DNA of 43,761 nt from an uncultured Clostridia bacterium (GTDB lineage: Bacteria > Bacillota > Clostridia > Oscillospirales > Acutalibacteraceae): the NCBI GenBank assembly GCA_947168445.1, contig CAMVLW010000010.1, positions 1 to 43,761 of the forward strand. Reading direction: 5' to 3'. The position numbers and the translations under genes are program-made. Below the pieces are notes generated by a model. The model was not told where the DNA came from, did no database searches, and was given only the letters and a program-made list of their open reading frames with translations. Below, piece by piece: positions 15,512-23,103 of the stretch (position 1 is its first letter; each line of letters begins with the position of its first letter).

Positions 15512-15931
15512 ATGAAATTCAGACTCATTGCCGCAATGCTGGCGGCCGTGGCAGCCGCCGCGGTGCTCGGCGCATGCGGACAAGATAATAAAACCGAATC
15601 CACCGCAGCAACGGCTCCCGCAACACAGGCGACCACCGCACAGCCCACGACGGTTCCGCCCACAACCGTTCCGCCCGCGACGCAGCCCGCAACGCAAGCG
15701 CCCGCCAAAGCAGACGAAAAGCCCGCCGCACAAAGCAGCGCACAGGGCAGTCCCGCAGCCGAATCCGCGCCGGAGGTTTCCTATTACGAGCAATCCGCCG
15801 CCCCGCAGCAGTCGAGCAAGCAGGAACAGTCAAGCAAGCAAGAGCAATCGAGCAAACAGGAGCAGTCCTCGCGGCAGGAAATTCCTGAGTTTACCTACGA
15901 GGAATACGAACTGCCGTTCATTCCGAATTGA
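15512..15931 (+). CDS. Small lipoprotein with Pro/Thr-rich and SSKQEQ repeats
   Basis: 139 residues from ATG 15512 (GGAAAGGAAG upstream). It has a signal peptide with MKFR n-region, an Ala-rich core, and a lipobox LGAC near residue 22, so the mature protein is lipid-anchored outside the membrane. The rest is low-complexity: Thr/Pro/Ala-rich with repeated TTVPP, then three SSKQEQ repeats, and an acidic aromatic end (FTYEEYELPF). It looks like a wall-spanning linker with a short C-terminal peptide. No enzymatic domain is present and the role is unknown. It is transcribed divergently from the transglutaminase gene. Confidence 0.8.
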   Translation: MKFRLIAAMLAAVAAAAVLGACGQDNKTESTAATAPATQATTAQPTTVPPTTVPPATQPATQAPAKADEKPAAQSSAQGSPAAESAPEVSYYEQSAAPQQSSKQEQSSKQEQSSKQEQSSRQEIPEFTYEEYELPFIPN

Positions 15932-15937
15932 GTGGCC

Positions 15938-15990
15938 AGCGGTGAGTGGTGAGTGGTGAGTTATAAGTTATAAGTAATAAGTTATAAGTT
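15938..15990. repeat. Degenerate GTGAGTG / TTATAAGT short tandem repeats
   Basis: Tandem GTGAGTG units are followed by TTATAAGT units just after the lipoprotein stop. The same word families recur at 26219-26270 and 26815-26878. From there to 16110 I see nothing further. Confidence 0.6.
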
Positions 15991-16110
15991 TGTATTCGGT
16001 TTTGAGGTTGTTTCGCAGGGACTTTTTCAGCGAAAACGGCAACCCTTTTGTCGCTATATCTCTATCTGAATTTTTGTGAAACATTATCCAACTAAACTCA
16101 ATAAAATAAA

Positions 16111-16149
16111 AAATGCAGTCAGGAATCAAAACCTTTCCTAACTGCATTT
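16111..16149. terminator. Terminator hairpin after the lipoprotein gene
   Basis: The 14-base arms 16111-16124 and 16136-16149 (AAATGCAGTCAGGA / TCCTAACTGCATTT) pair with one mismatch. AT-rich tracts lie on both sides, so it could act in both directions. Confidence 0.75.
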
Positions 16150-16156
16150 CTTTATA

Positions 16157-16204
16157 AAAAAAGAAAGCACTCCGTTAAGAGTGCTTGTTCTGGCGGAGAC
16201 GGTG
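16157..16204. repeat. 48-bp direct repeat, copy 1 (tRNA 3' end plus terminator)
   Basis: Identical to 16342-16389 at a 185-bp offset. It contains the AGCACTC/GAGTGCT hairpin and the tRNA-Ser CCA and 3' acceptor sequence, but the rest of the tRNA does not follow. Confidence 0.85.
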
Positions 16205-16340
16205 TGTGTTACAGCGACAGAAAGGCTCTGCGCCGTTTTATGCGGCGTGAGCACCGCCAAAGAGCTATCTACGCTCTCGCGGAAAACAGTCCGCCGGACT
16301 GTTTTCTGTTCGCTCGCCTTCGAATCCCACCGCCTCCGCC
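16192..16340. repeat. 149-bp palindromic element ending in tRNA-Ser-like termini
   Basis: It begins GGCGGAGACGGTG and ends CACCGCCTCCGCC, inverted copies with one mismatch that match the tRNA-Ser 3' end. Inside it is a perfect GAAAACAGTCC-GCC-GGACTGTTTTC palindrome and a CGCCG..CGGCG stem. Bases 16319-16340 are an inverted copy (one mismatch) of 16377-16398, inside the tRNA gene. No coding sequence is seen. Confidence 0.6.
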
Positions 16341-16344
16341 CAAA

Positions 16345-16370
16345 AAAGAAAGCACTCCGTTAAGAGTGCT
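16345..16370 (-). terminator. Terminator of tRNA-Ser
   Basis: AGCACTC (16351-16357) and GAGTGCT (16364-16370) form the stem; on the minus strand it is followed by TTCTTTTTT. Confidence 0.8.
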
Positions 16371-16375
16371 TGTTC

Positions 16376-16464
16376 TGGCGGAGACGGTGGGATTCGAACC
16401 CACGGTACCGTGAGGTACAACTGATTTCGAGTCAGTCCCGTTATGACCACTTCGATACGTCTCC
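16376..16464 (-). tRNA. tRNA-Ser(CGA), CCA encoded
   Basis: Minus-strand acceptor GGAGACG (from 16464) pairs with CGTCTCC (16386-16380), followed by G and CCA. The anticodon arm ACTGA-CTCGAAA-TCAGT gives anticodon CGA, which reads UCG. A long variable arm (ACCTCACGGT) and a T-arm with GGTTCGAATCC fit class II tRNA-Ser. Confidence 0.95.
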
Positions 16465-16532
16465 GTATATATCCACTGAGGGATTTTTCTTCTGCGGAAT
16501 TATTTTGCCCTTTGGCTTAACCCGCTTTGCCT

Positions 16533-16561
16533 ATTATAGCACATAAAAACCGAATACGCAA
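16533..16561 (-). promoter_or_regulatory. Promoter of tRNA-Ser
   Basis: Minus strand TTGCGT (16561-16556), 17 bases, TATAAT (16538-16533). A leader of about 60 bases precedes the tRNA. Confidence 0.7.
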
Positions 16562-16610
16562 GTTTTAGCGGAAAATTTTTTTGATTCCTCGCGCGAAATT
16601 TTTACAGCTA

Positions 16611-16639
16611 TAGACAACCTTATGCAACTATGTTATAAT
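16611..16639 (+). promoter_or_regulatory. Promoter of the NACHT operon
   Basis: TAGACA (16611-16616), 17 bases, TATAAT (16634-16639). TATGCA at 16621-16626 followed by TATG at 16629 resembles the repeats of promoters A-C, but the spacing differs. Confidence 0.55.
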
Positions 16640-16676
16640 ATTTTTATCATATTACTGCGAAAAGGAGGTGCCGCGT

Positions 16677-18548
16677 ATGGCGATTTATGCTATCCGGCAT
16701 ATTGATTCGGGCAAAACCGCCTGCTTTGACGCGGGCAACGGGATTTTTTATGCCTATGAAATGCATGATAAAAGCAGCGATAATGTCATTCTCCTGAAAA
16801 ACACGTTTTTTCGCATTTTTGAACTGTTGGTATTCAATAACGGCAATATGGTTTCCGAGGATACGTTTGCTGAACAGGCGTTTCTTGAACGCGATACCAC
16901 GCGGCACGCAATGCAAAACAGCATTAACAACTGCAAAAAGCTCTTTCTTGAAAAATGTCCGTGGATTGCCGACAGCATTGTCAGGGGAGAGGGCGCAAGC
17001 GCAAGGCTGAAAAACTGCGTTGTGAAAAAGCTTCCGTGCGTACCCTACAGCTTTCTTTTCGGCGATAAGGACGAAACAGTCCGTTTGTACCGTCAGGCAT
17101 TGCTGAATGCCGAAAGGGAGTCCGGCTACGGCGTGGATTTCAAAACGCTCGACGACGGAAATCCGCTCGCGCAGCGCTATGTGTTTCCGAACCTTTCCTT
17201 TCAAAGGGGCGGCGGCAGGCTGCTTTCTTCAAGATATGACAATTTCCGCAGAGTGGTAATCGCTCCCGCGGGAATCGGAAAAACCTCGCTGCTAAAGGCG
17301 GTTATGCTGCATTACGCGCAAAATCTTCCCGAACTCGGCGAACAGCTCGGCGCGGCGGACGGTTTCTTTCCTGTTTTTGTCCGCGCGGACAAGGCGAACA
17401 GTCAGCCGGGCAGCTTTTCGCTTTTCGATTTGGCGTTTGACGCGCAAATTCCGTTTTTTAAAAATCTTTCGGCAGAGGGCAGACTGCTGATGTTAATCGA
17501 CGGCTATGACGAACTCAGCAGCTATCAGCCCGACACCGAACTGGAATCTCCGCTGGAACGGTTTCAGGCGGCGCTCAGGGCGTTCCGGCAAGCGTTTCCG
17601 AAAGCCTCTGTCATTGTGACAAGCCGGTTCAACGACCCGCTGTTTGAGGAGTTTGAGCCTGTCAGACTCGAACGCTTCACGGACGAACAGATTGAAAAAT
17701 ATCTTAAAAAAGAAGTGGAGCGGAATCCCTCGCAAAAGCAGCGCTGTGACGAAATCACCGCCAGCGCGCTGCTCAAATCGCTTGCGTCGTCGCCGTTTTG
17801 CCTGTCGGAGCTGCTGCGGATTCACGCGGACGCGGCAAAATCCGCCGAAGCGCTGTGCGACGCGATTATCCGCCGCAGAATCAACAGCGGCCTCGGCGCG
17901 GAGGTAAAGGACATCCGGATGGCGCTCGCCTTTGTCGCCTATGACGCGGTGTTTGTCCAAGCGTCACCGCTTTCAAAATATGTCGTCAGCCAAGACAACC
18001 TGAAAAAATTCTTTTTGTCCGCTGCCGAAGCTGCCTTTGACATTGAGGGCTGCGAGGACGATAATGATGCGCTAAAGCTAAAGCGCCGTCAGTTAAACAC
18101 AGTCGTCAACGATATGCTGCCCATCAAGTCCGGAATCCTGTCGCGTTTGCCGAGAGAGCAAGCCTATCAGTTCTCCGCCAACCCGCTTTTGGTGCAGTAT
18201 TTGGCGGCGGCAGCGCTGCTCGGCTGGAAAGAACAGCGCGATGGCTCCGGGGCGTATTCTGCTGTCGCGGAGTTGGTGGCGCGTTTTGGCTTCGGCGGAA
18301 CGCTGACCGAGGATATTTTGTTCTCGCTCGCGCTTTTGTTTGAGTTTCTCAACAAGGGAAAAGACCAGTTTGATTTGCTTTCCTACATCATCAACCGCGG
18401 CTTTACCGCGGCGGCGGACGAGCGCAGCCGCGTGATAGAGGCTGCGGACAGGATTTTCCGCAAGGAATTCGGCGACAACAGCCGTTTGGACAAAAAGCAA
18501 ACCGAACAGCTGCAAAACGCGCTGAATTATTTGAGAGATACGGTTTAA
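16677..18548 (+). CDS. Winged-helix / NACHT-type STAND NTPase
   Basis: 623 residues from ATG 16677, eight bases after AAGGAGG. Residues ~35-118 resemble the OmpR/PhoB C-terminal winged helix (KNTFFRIFELLVFNNGNMVS, then a recognition-helix-like ERDTTRHAMQNS). A STAND-type NTPase follows: Walker A APAGIGKTS (196-204), Walker B LLMLIDGYDEL (270-280) with the NACHT-type DGxDE, and a sensor-like VTSR (314-317). The C-terminal ~300 residues are helical. NACHT proteins oligomerise on sensing a trigger; bacterial members include anti-phage proteins. The winged helix could make this a DNA-binding, self-assembling regulator. First gene of a three-gene operon; the next starts six bases after its stop. 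Confidence 0.78.
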   Translation: MAIYAIRHIDSGKTACFDAGNGIFYAYEMHDKSSDNVILLKNTFFRIFELLVFNNGNMVSEDTFAEQAFLERDTTRHAMQNSINNCKKLFLEKCPWIADSIVRGEGASARLKNCVVKKLPCVPYSFLFGDKDETVRLYRQALLNAERESGYGVDFKTLDDGNPLAQRYVFPNLSFQRGGGRLLSSRYDNFRRVVIAPAGIGKTSLLKAVMLHYAQNLPELGEQLGAADGFFPVFVRADKANSQPGSFSLFDLAFDAQIPFFKNLSAEGRLLMLIDGYDELSSYQPDTELESPLERFQAALRAFRQAFPKASVIVTSRFNDPLFEEFEPVRLERFTDEQIEKYLKKEVERNPSQKQRCDEITASALLKSLASSPFCLSELLRIHADAAKSAEALCDAIIRRRINSGLGAEVKDIRMALAFVAYDAVFVQASPLSKYVVSQDNLKKFFLSAAEAAFDIEGCEDDNDALKLKRRQLNTVVNDMLPIKSGILSRLPREQAYQFSANPLLVQYLAAAALLGWKEQRDGSGAYSAVAELVARFGFGGTLTEDILFSLALLFEFLNKGKDQFDLLSYIINRGFTAAADERSRVIEAADRIFRKEFGDNSRLDKKQTEQLQNALNYLRDTV

Positions 18549-18554
18549 GAAAGA

Positions 18555-21407
18555 ATGAAAAACGATTCTGTGTTCGCGCGGTGCGCCGCGAAATTTGATG
18601 AATTCACCGAAACGCCGGTGCAGGCGCATGTGCCGCAGCGGGAAGCGTACCAAAAGCCGCCGCGGTTTGAAAGCGTTTATTTTACACAGCGTGTGTTTCG
18701 TGATTACGGCAGTGTAAAAGCCGCGTCCATGCGGGAATATATAGAACGCAGCTCAGAGCGCGTCGCGCGGGAGGACGCGCTTTCGGGAGATTTGCCGCGG
18801 TATATGCTGACAGGCTCTCAGGGCTGCGGCAAAACCTTTTTTGCGGTGCGGCTGTGCCGTGCGTACTTTGCGAATGACAAGGATTTTTTGCGGCTTTTTC
18901 ATACGCCGAACAGTTCGCTTTTTAAAACCGAGCCGCTTTTTCCCGTGTATTGCGACCTCAATCTCGCGGGCAAAATCACGGAGGAAGAAGCGTTTTCACG
19001 GCTGTTGTACCAAACCGCCTGCAGTGTGCCGTCGAGCGTGAGCGCCGAAGCGTTTGAGGAATACTTAAATCATCGCAGTGCGGACGGCAGCGCGTTTTTG
19101 ATTTTTGACAGCTGCGATTGTTTGAATGAAGCAGAATGGCGGATTTTTGACCGCGGCTTGTCTGCTTTTTTGGAAAAGCGGCAGCAAATTCAAGTGCTGC
19201 TGATCGGCAAGCAATCGCTTTCAGTGGGAGCGCGGGGCTTCAAGCCGCTGCGTCTTTGCGGAATCCGCACCGAAGCCGAAGCGTGGCGGTTTGCCGAAGG
19301 CTGGTTTAACGCCTATTACGCGGACGCCGAACTCGCGCGAAAGGCGCTTGCGGAATTGCAGGCGGATGTGGCGGCAAGCGCGCCGGAGGACACGGCGATT
19401 CTCCTTGTGAATCCGCTGTGCCTGTCCTATTACCTCTACCGCTTTCCCGAACGGCGGCGCGACAAGGCGGCGTTCTATGACGGACTGGTGAGCTTACAGC
19501 TGCGGCGCTGTCTTGACCGCCGCGATATGCTTTTGAGCGACAATCAGCTTCGAACGCTCGCGTCCTGTCTGTGTGCCGCCGATTATTTTGACGGCGGCAT
19601 GACGCTTGAACGGATAGAGCAGGCAGCCGCCGGATTGTTTGACAGAAATCTGATGTTTGAAAACGCGGACGCACAGGCGGCTGTCTGCTCGCTTTTGCGC
19701 TGCGGCTTGCTTTCACCGCTGCCTCATCAGCCCGGTTGCTACGGCGTTGCGCTGCCGCAAGCGTGCCGCCGATTGTTGTGCGCCGAAGCGGTGTTGGAAG
19801 AAAATGCCGGACATGATTGCGATTTTTTGATTGAGCACGCCGTCAAATATCACGAAGTCGCGGTGATGGCGGCTTCACTGAGCGCGGGCTTTGCAAAGGC
19901 GCTGTTCAGAAGCGTTATCGACAGGCTCCTTGACGGAGAAGCGCCTGACGACAGGGCAGAAGCGGTCTTGGGAGCCATCGGGCTGACTGTTATCGGCAGC
20001 CGCGGCGTTAAAATTTCGCCCGGAATGGTAGACGAGTTCTGCGGCGCAATGTTCCGCGAGGTTTCCGTTTCCGGCGTTCTCACACTGGCAAGGGTGTTAA
20101 CGGACGGCGTTCTGCGCGTTGAGCAGATTCGTGACAGCATAGAAAGCCATTTCCGCGAGGCGGCGGAGCGCGGAGAGATGACGTTCGGCTATGCGATTGC
20201 GGCGACAGAACTGTGCGCTTGCCGTGAAAGCAGTTTTGCAACGCGGCTGGAGTCGCTGCTGCAAAGCGGCGATTTGTATGAACAGGCGGCGGCGCTCCAT
20301 GTGTTGTCGCTGCTTGGCAAGCTGCTGCTTTTGAAAATCGACATAGAGGCGTTTTTCCCTGCCGCCGCGGATATTTTTCCGCTGAGCGGAGTTGCGCATC
20401 AGGCGCTGACGCGGCTGCTGCTCGGCTTTCCGCAGCGAAAGCTTGCCGCTTATGCGGCGTGGCAGATTCTCGGCTCCGGCGCTGTGCGGCGCGAGGCGCT
20501 TTCCGTCAGCGACGAAGCACTTTCGGCGCGGCTTGCGGACAAACGGGATTCCGCAGCGGAAATCCTTCTGCTGTTCAGCGACATTCTGCGCAAGCCGTTT
20601 CCGTCCGGAGAACCCTGCGCCGCGGCACAGCGCTATTATTCTCTTTTTACGCAGGCGGATTCCATTGAAAAATGGGCGCTGTATTTCCGTCTGTCCGTTG
20701 CCGCCGGATTCCCTTGGAAGCCCTCCGATTTTTTCCGGTTTTACATCACGCTGGACGAAAAGTTAGAGGAGCAGGGAAACGCGGCGCACTCGCTTGTGTA
20801 TGCCGCCTTTTGCCAAACCTCGGCGGCGGTTGAGGTGCTGTTTAAAAGCAGACACCGCCTTGTGTTTGTGATTAACCGTGCGCGGCGCGGCGACAAAATG
20901 TTCAATAAGCTGATTGAAAAACGCGACGGCGAGGCGCTTGCCATGACAGCGGTGCTGTTTCGCAGGGGCGTGGTGCTGCGCCTGTTTCTTATGGAAGAGG
21001 AGCCGGTGGAGTTTTCGCCGTGCGGTTGGCTGGAATTCATCGGGCTGATTGCCCGCAAGGATAACTTTGCCATGATGGAGTACGCGCTGGCAAAGGAAGG
21101 CTTTTCGGGCTTGACGAACGGTAGCCTGCAAGCCTGCCTTGAAGCGCTCATGGCGCGGGGAGACGCGCCATGTCAGCCCTTACGTGAGGACGTTGCGCTG
21201 TTTTATGAGTCCTACGTCTGCGACAACGACCTTGAAGCCGTTGCCGCGCTCGTGCTGCTCTGCCGGGTTTACGGCGAGGCGTACCGCGGGCTTTCTCAAT
21301 TGGATTTCTACAAGCTGGGCGCGGTGAATCTCACCCTGATGAACCACGGCGTTTCCGGCGAAATCCGTCGCCGGATTCTCGGCGTTTTGAGGGGGGAAGG
21401 GGAATGA
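18555..21407 (+). CDS. NACHT-like NTPase with degenerate Walker B and long helical C-terminus
   Basis: 950 residues; ATG six bases after the previous stop. Walker A GSQGCGKT lies at 87-94. The Walker B region reads FLIFDSCDCL (181-190), where the acidic residue after the second Asp of the NACHT DGxDE motif is Cys, so hydrolysis may be impaired. From about 280 onward the protein is almost wholly helical and Leu/Ala-rich, with HEAT- or TPR-like periodicity, such as the sensor arms of STAND proteins. It has no winged helix and no recognisable effector domain. It probably pairs with the upstream NACHT protein as sensor and signal-transducer. The next gene overlaps its stop (ATGA). Confidence 0.72.
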   Translation: MKNDSVFARCAAKFDEFTETPVQAHVPQREAYQKPPRFESVYFTQRVFRDYGSVKAASMREYIERSSERVAREDALSGDLPRYMLTGSQGCGKTFFAVRLCRAYFANDKDFLRLFHTPNSSLFKTEPLFPVYCDLNLAGKITEEEAFSRLLYQTACSVPSSVSAEAFEEYLNHRSADGSAFLIFDSCDCLNEAEWRIFDRGLSAFLEKRQQIQVLLIGKQSLSVGARGFKPLRLCGIRTEAEAWRFAEGWFNAYYADAELARKALAELQADVAASAPEDTAILLVNPLCLSYYLYRFPERRRDKAAFYDGLVSLQLRRCLDRRDMLLSDNQLRTLASCLCAADYFDGGMTLERIEQAAAGLFDRNLMFENADAQAAVCSLLRCGLLSPLPHQPGCYGVALPQACRRLLCAEAVLEENAGHDCDFLIEHAVKYHEVAVMAASLSAGFAKALFRSVIDRLLDGEAPDDRAEAVLGAIGLTVIGSRGVKISPGMVDEFCGAMFREVSVSGVLTLARVLTDGVLRVEQIRDSIESHFREAAERGEMTFGYAIAATELCACRESSFATRLESLLQSGDLYEQAAALHVLSLLGKLLLLKIDIEAFFPAAADIFPLSGVAHQALTRLLLGFPQRKLAAYAAWQILGSGAVRREALSVSDEALSARLADKRDSAAEILLLFSDILRKPFPSGEPCAAAQRYYSLFTQADSIEKWALYFRLSVAAGFPWKPSDFFRFYITLDEKLEEQGNAAHSLVYAAFCQTSAAVEVLFKSRHRLVFVINRARRGDKMFNKLIEKRDGEALAMTAVLFRRGVVLRLFLMEEEPVEFSPCGWLEFIGLIARKDNFAMMEYALAKEGFSGLTNGSLQACLEALMARGDAPCQPLREDVALFYESYVCDNDLEAVAALVLLCRVYGEAYRGLSQLDFYKLGAVNLTLMNHGVSGEIRRRILGVLRGEGE

Positions 21408-21673
21408 AAAACTGTATTTTGATTAACGGCGAGCGCTTTTTGCCGGTTTGCGGCTATGATCTTCGCGGCAGGGAATATGTCGGCGTTTTTGAGTACGCGC
21501 AGGAAATCCGCGACGGCAAGCCTGTTTACCGACCCGTGCCGAAGGTGTTTGACCCGGCTTCCGGAACGCTGAAGGACGTGCTGACGGCGGAGGAACAGCT
21601 TGAATTTGCCAAGCGCCTGAAAAATTCCGTGAACGAAATAATGGAATCCGGGGATTACGGCTTTCGAGAATAA
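21404..21673 (+). CDS. Small protein of unknown family, third gene of NACHT operon
   Basis: 89 residues; ATG overlaps the previous stop codon, so translation is coupled. It is a soluble, mixed-charge protein: an N-terminal beta-like segment (CILINGERFLPVCGYDLRG), a central VPKVFDPASGTL, and a C-terminal amphipathic helix (EEQLEFAKRLKNSVNEI). No known motif is recognised. A strong terminator follows. Its strict coupling to two NTPases suggests it is a subunit, trigger or effector of the same system; that is inference from position. Confidence 0.7.
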   Translation: MKNCILINGERFLPVCGYDLRGREYVGVFEYAQEIRDGKPVYRPVPKVFDPASGTLKDVLTAEEQLEFAKRLKNSVNEIMESGDYGFRE

Positions 21674-21676
21674 TAA

Positions 21677-21721
21677 CAGCCGCCGGCTCATGCCCGAGAA
21701 ATCGGGGTGAACCGGCGGCTG
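21677..21721. terminator. Terminator between NACHT operon and rmuC
   Basis: CAGCCGCCGG (21677-21686) pairs with CCGGCGGCTG (21712-21721), with an inner CCCGA/TCGGG stem. It serves both converging units. Confidence 0.8.
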
Positions 21722-21737
21722 CCGTTTGTTGTGATGA

Positions 21738-23015
21738 TTATTCCGTATTTTCCTCCGCTAGCTCCGCGGGAGTTTCCACATTTTGCAGCCTGCGCTGGAT
21801 TTGGCGGGTGCGCACGCCGACAAGGGTGTCAAGGTCGCGGTTCGCCTGTTCAAGCCGTTTCTGTGTGCTTTCCAGCACCTTTGCAAAGGCGTCAAACTCG
21901 CGCTTCACGCTGCCGAGCACCTTCCACACCTCCGCGCTGCGCTTTTGCACCGCCAGCGTTTTAAAGCCCATTTGCAGCGAATTGAGCAGCGCCGCCATGG
22001 TGCTCGGACCCGCGATATTGACCTTGTAGTCGCGCTGCAAGACCTCTACCATGCCGCGGTTGACGACCTCGCTGTATAAGCCCTCAAACGGCAAAAACAG
22101 AATCGCAAAGTCGGTGGTGTTCGGCGGGTCAATGTATTTGGTGCTGATGTCCTTCGCCTCGTTTTTAATCGTGGCAATCAGCAGCTTTGCCGCCGCGTCG
22201 ATCTTTGCCTTGTCGCCCTCGTCGATCGCGTCACGCAGAGCGGCGTAGGTGTCGCCGGGAAATTTGGAGTCAATCGGCAGCCAGATAAAGCCGTCGTCCG
22301 CGGCGGGCAGCTTCACGGCAAATTCCACCACATTCTTTGAGCCCTTTTTGGTCGCCACGTTCTCGGCGTACTGTTCGGGAGAGAGGATTTCCCGCAGAAT
22401 ACTGCCAAGCTGAATCTCACCGAGAATTCCGCGGGTTTTCACGTTGGAGAGCACTTTTTTCAAATCGCCCACGCCCGTTGCAAGGCTCTGCATTTCGCCC
22501 AAGCCCTTGTAAACCTGCTCCAGCCGCTGACTGACAAGCGCAAAGCTCTTGTTCATCTTTTCCTCAAGCGACTTTTCCAGCCGCTCGTCAACGGTTTTGC
22601 GCATTTCCTCCAGCTTTTGGCTGTTGTCCTTTTGCATGGCGTCAAGCCGCTTTTCGGTCATCTCGCGGTTCTCGCCGAGTTGTCTGTCCACCGATTGGCG
22701 GAGGTTTTCCAGCTTTTGCTCGTTTTGCAGCGAAAACGCCTTCATGCGTTCGTCAAGCGCGCGAAGCTGTTCCAGCTGATTGTGCGCGGCGCGCTGCTGG
22801 TTGCCGAGCAGCATGTCGCCCATGTTTTTCACGCTGGTCTGGGTTTGCGCGGTCAATTCCTGCCGCAGCACGCTCTGCTGCGCAATGGTTTCGCGCCGCA
22901 TTGCCGTAATGACTTCCTCGGTACTGTTGTTATGATTCTTTAAGAGAACAATAATGAGCGTGACGAGCGCAATGAGCAGCGTCGCCGCGCATAAAATCAT
23001 CAAGATAACATCCAT
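21738..23015 (-). CDS. rmuC: DNA recombination protein RmuC
   Basis: 425 residues from ATG 23015 (AAGGAGTGAG upstream); the frame is open to 23036 without a ribosome site. An N-terminal membrane helix (about 3-24) is followed by a long coiled coil (about 30-150) and the conserved RmuC domain (about 165-390), with GILGEIQLGSILREIL, LPIDSKFPGDTY and LPFEGLYSEVVNRG. The domain belongs to the PD-(D/E)xK nuclease superfamily; the Asp of IDSKFP and its Lys are the likely active-site residues. RmuC limits inverted-repeat-driven rearrangement in E. coli. It has its own promoter and is apparently monocistronic. Confidence 0.93.
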   Translation of the reverse strand: MDVILMILCAATLLIALVTLIIVLLKNHNNSTEEVITAMRRETIAQQSVLRQELTAQTQTSVKNMGDMLLGNQQRAAHNQLEQLRALDERMKAFSLQNEQKLENLRQSVDRQLGENREMTEKRLDAMQKDNSQKLEEMRKTVDERLEKSLEEKMNKSFALVSQRLEQVYKGLGEMQSLATGVGDLKKVLSNVKTRGILGEIQLGSILREILSPEQYAENVATKKGSKNVVEFAVKLPAADDGFIWLPIDSKFPGDTYAALRDAIDEGDKAKIDAAAKLLIATIKNEAKDISTKYIDPPNTTDFAILFLPFEGLYSEVVNRGMVEVLQRDYKVNIAGPSTMAALLNSLQMGFKTLAVQKRSAEVWKVLGSVKREFDAFAKVLESTQKRLEQANRDLDTLVGVRTRQIQRRLQNVETPAELAEENTE

Positions 23016-23036
23016 TTTCTCACTCCTTATGGGCAT

Positions 23037-23065
23037 ATTTTACCATAAGGAATTTTTTGTGTCAA
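23037..23065 (-). promoter_or_regulatory. Promoter of rmuC
   Basis: Minus strand TTGACA (23065-23060), 17 bases, TAAAAT (23042-23037). A TGTCCC/GGGACA hairpin (23077-23094) lies just upstream, beyond the S1-protein stop, without a T tract. Confidence 0.75.
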
Positions 23066-23103
23066 CGGCGCACTGTCCCATAAACGGGACAATGCTCAGG
23101 CGC

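Noticed and set aside
15345-15708. N-terminal extension of the transglutaminase-like gene
   Set aside because: It would run antisense through the lipoprotein gene and its promoter; ATG 15345 has two good ribosome sites.
15938-15990. CRISPR-like array
   Set aside because: The units are 7-9 bp and contiguous, with no spacers; the same holds for 26219-26270 and 26815-26878.
16157-16389. Present-day integrated element at tRNA-Ser
   Set aside because: The direct repeats enclose only about 137 bp with no integrase or cargo; at most a scar or a small hairpin element.
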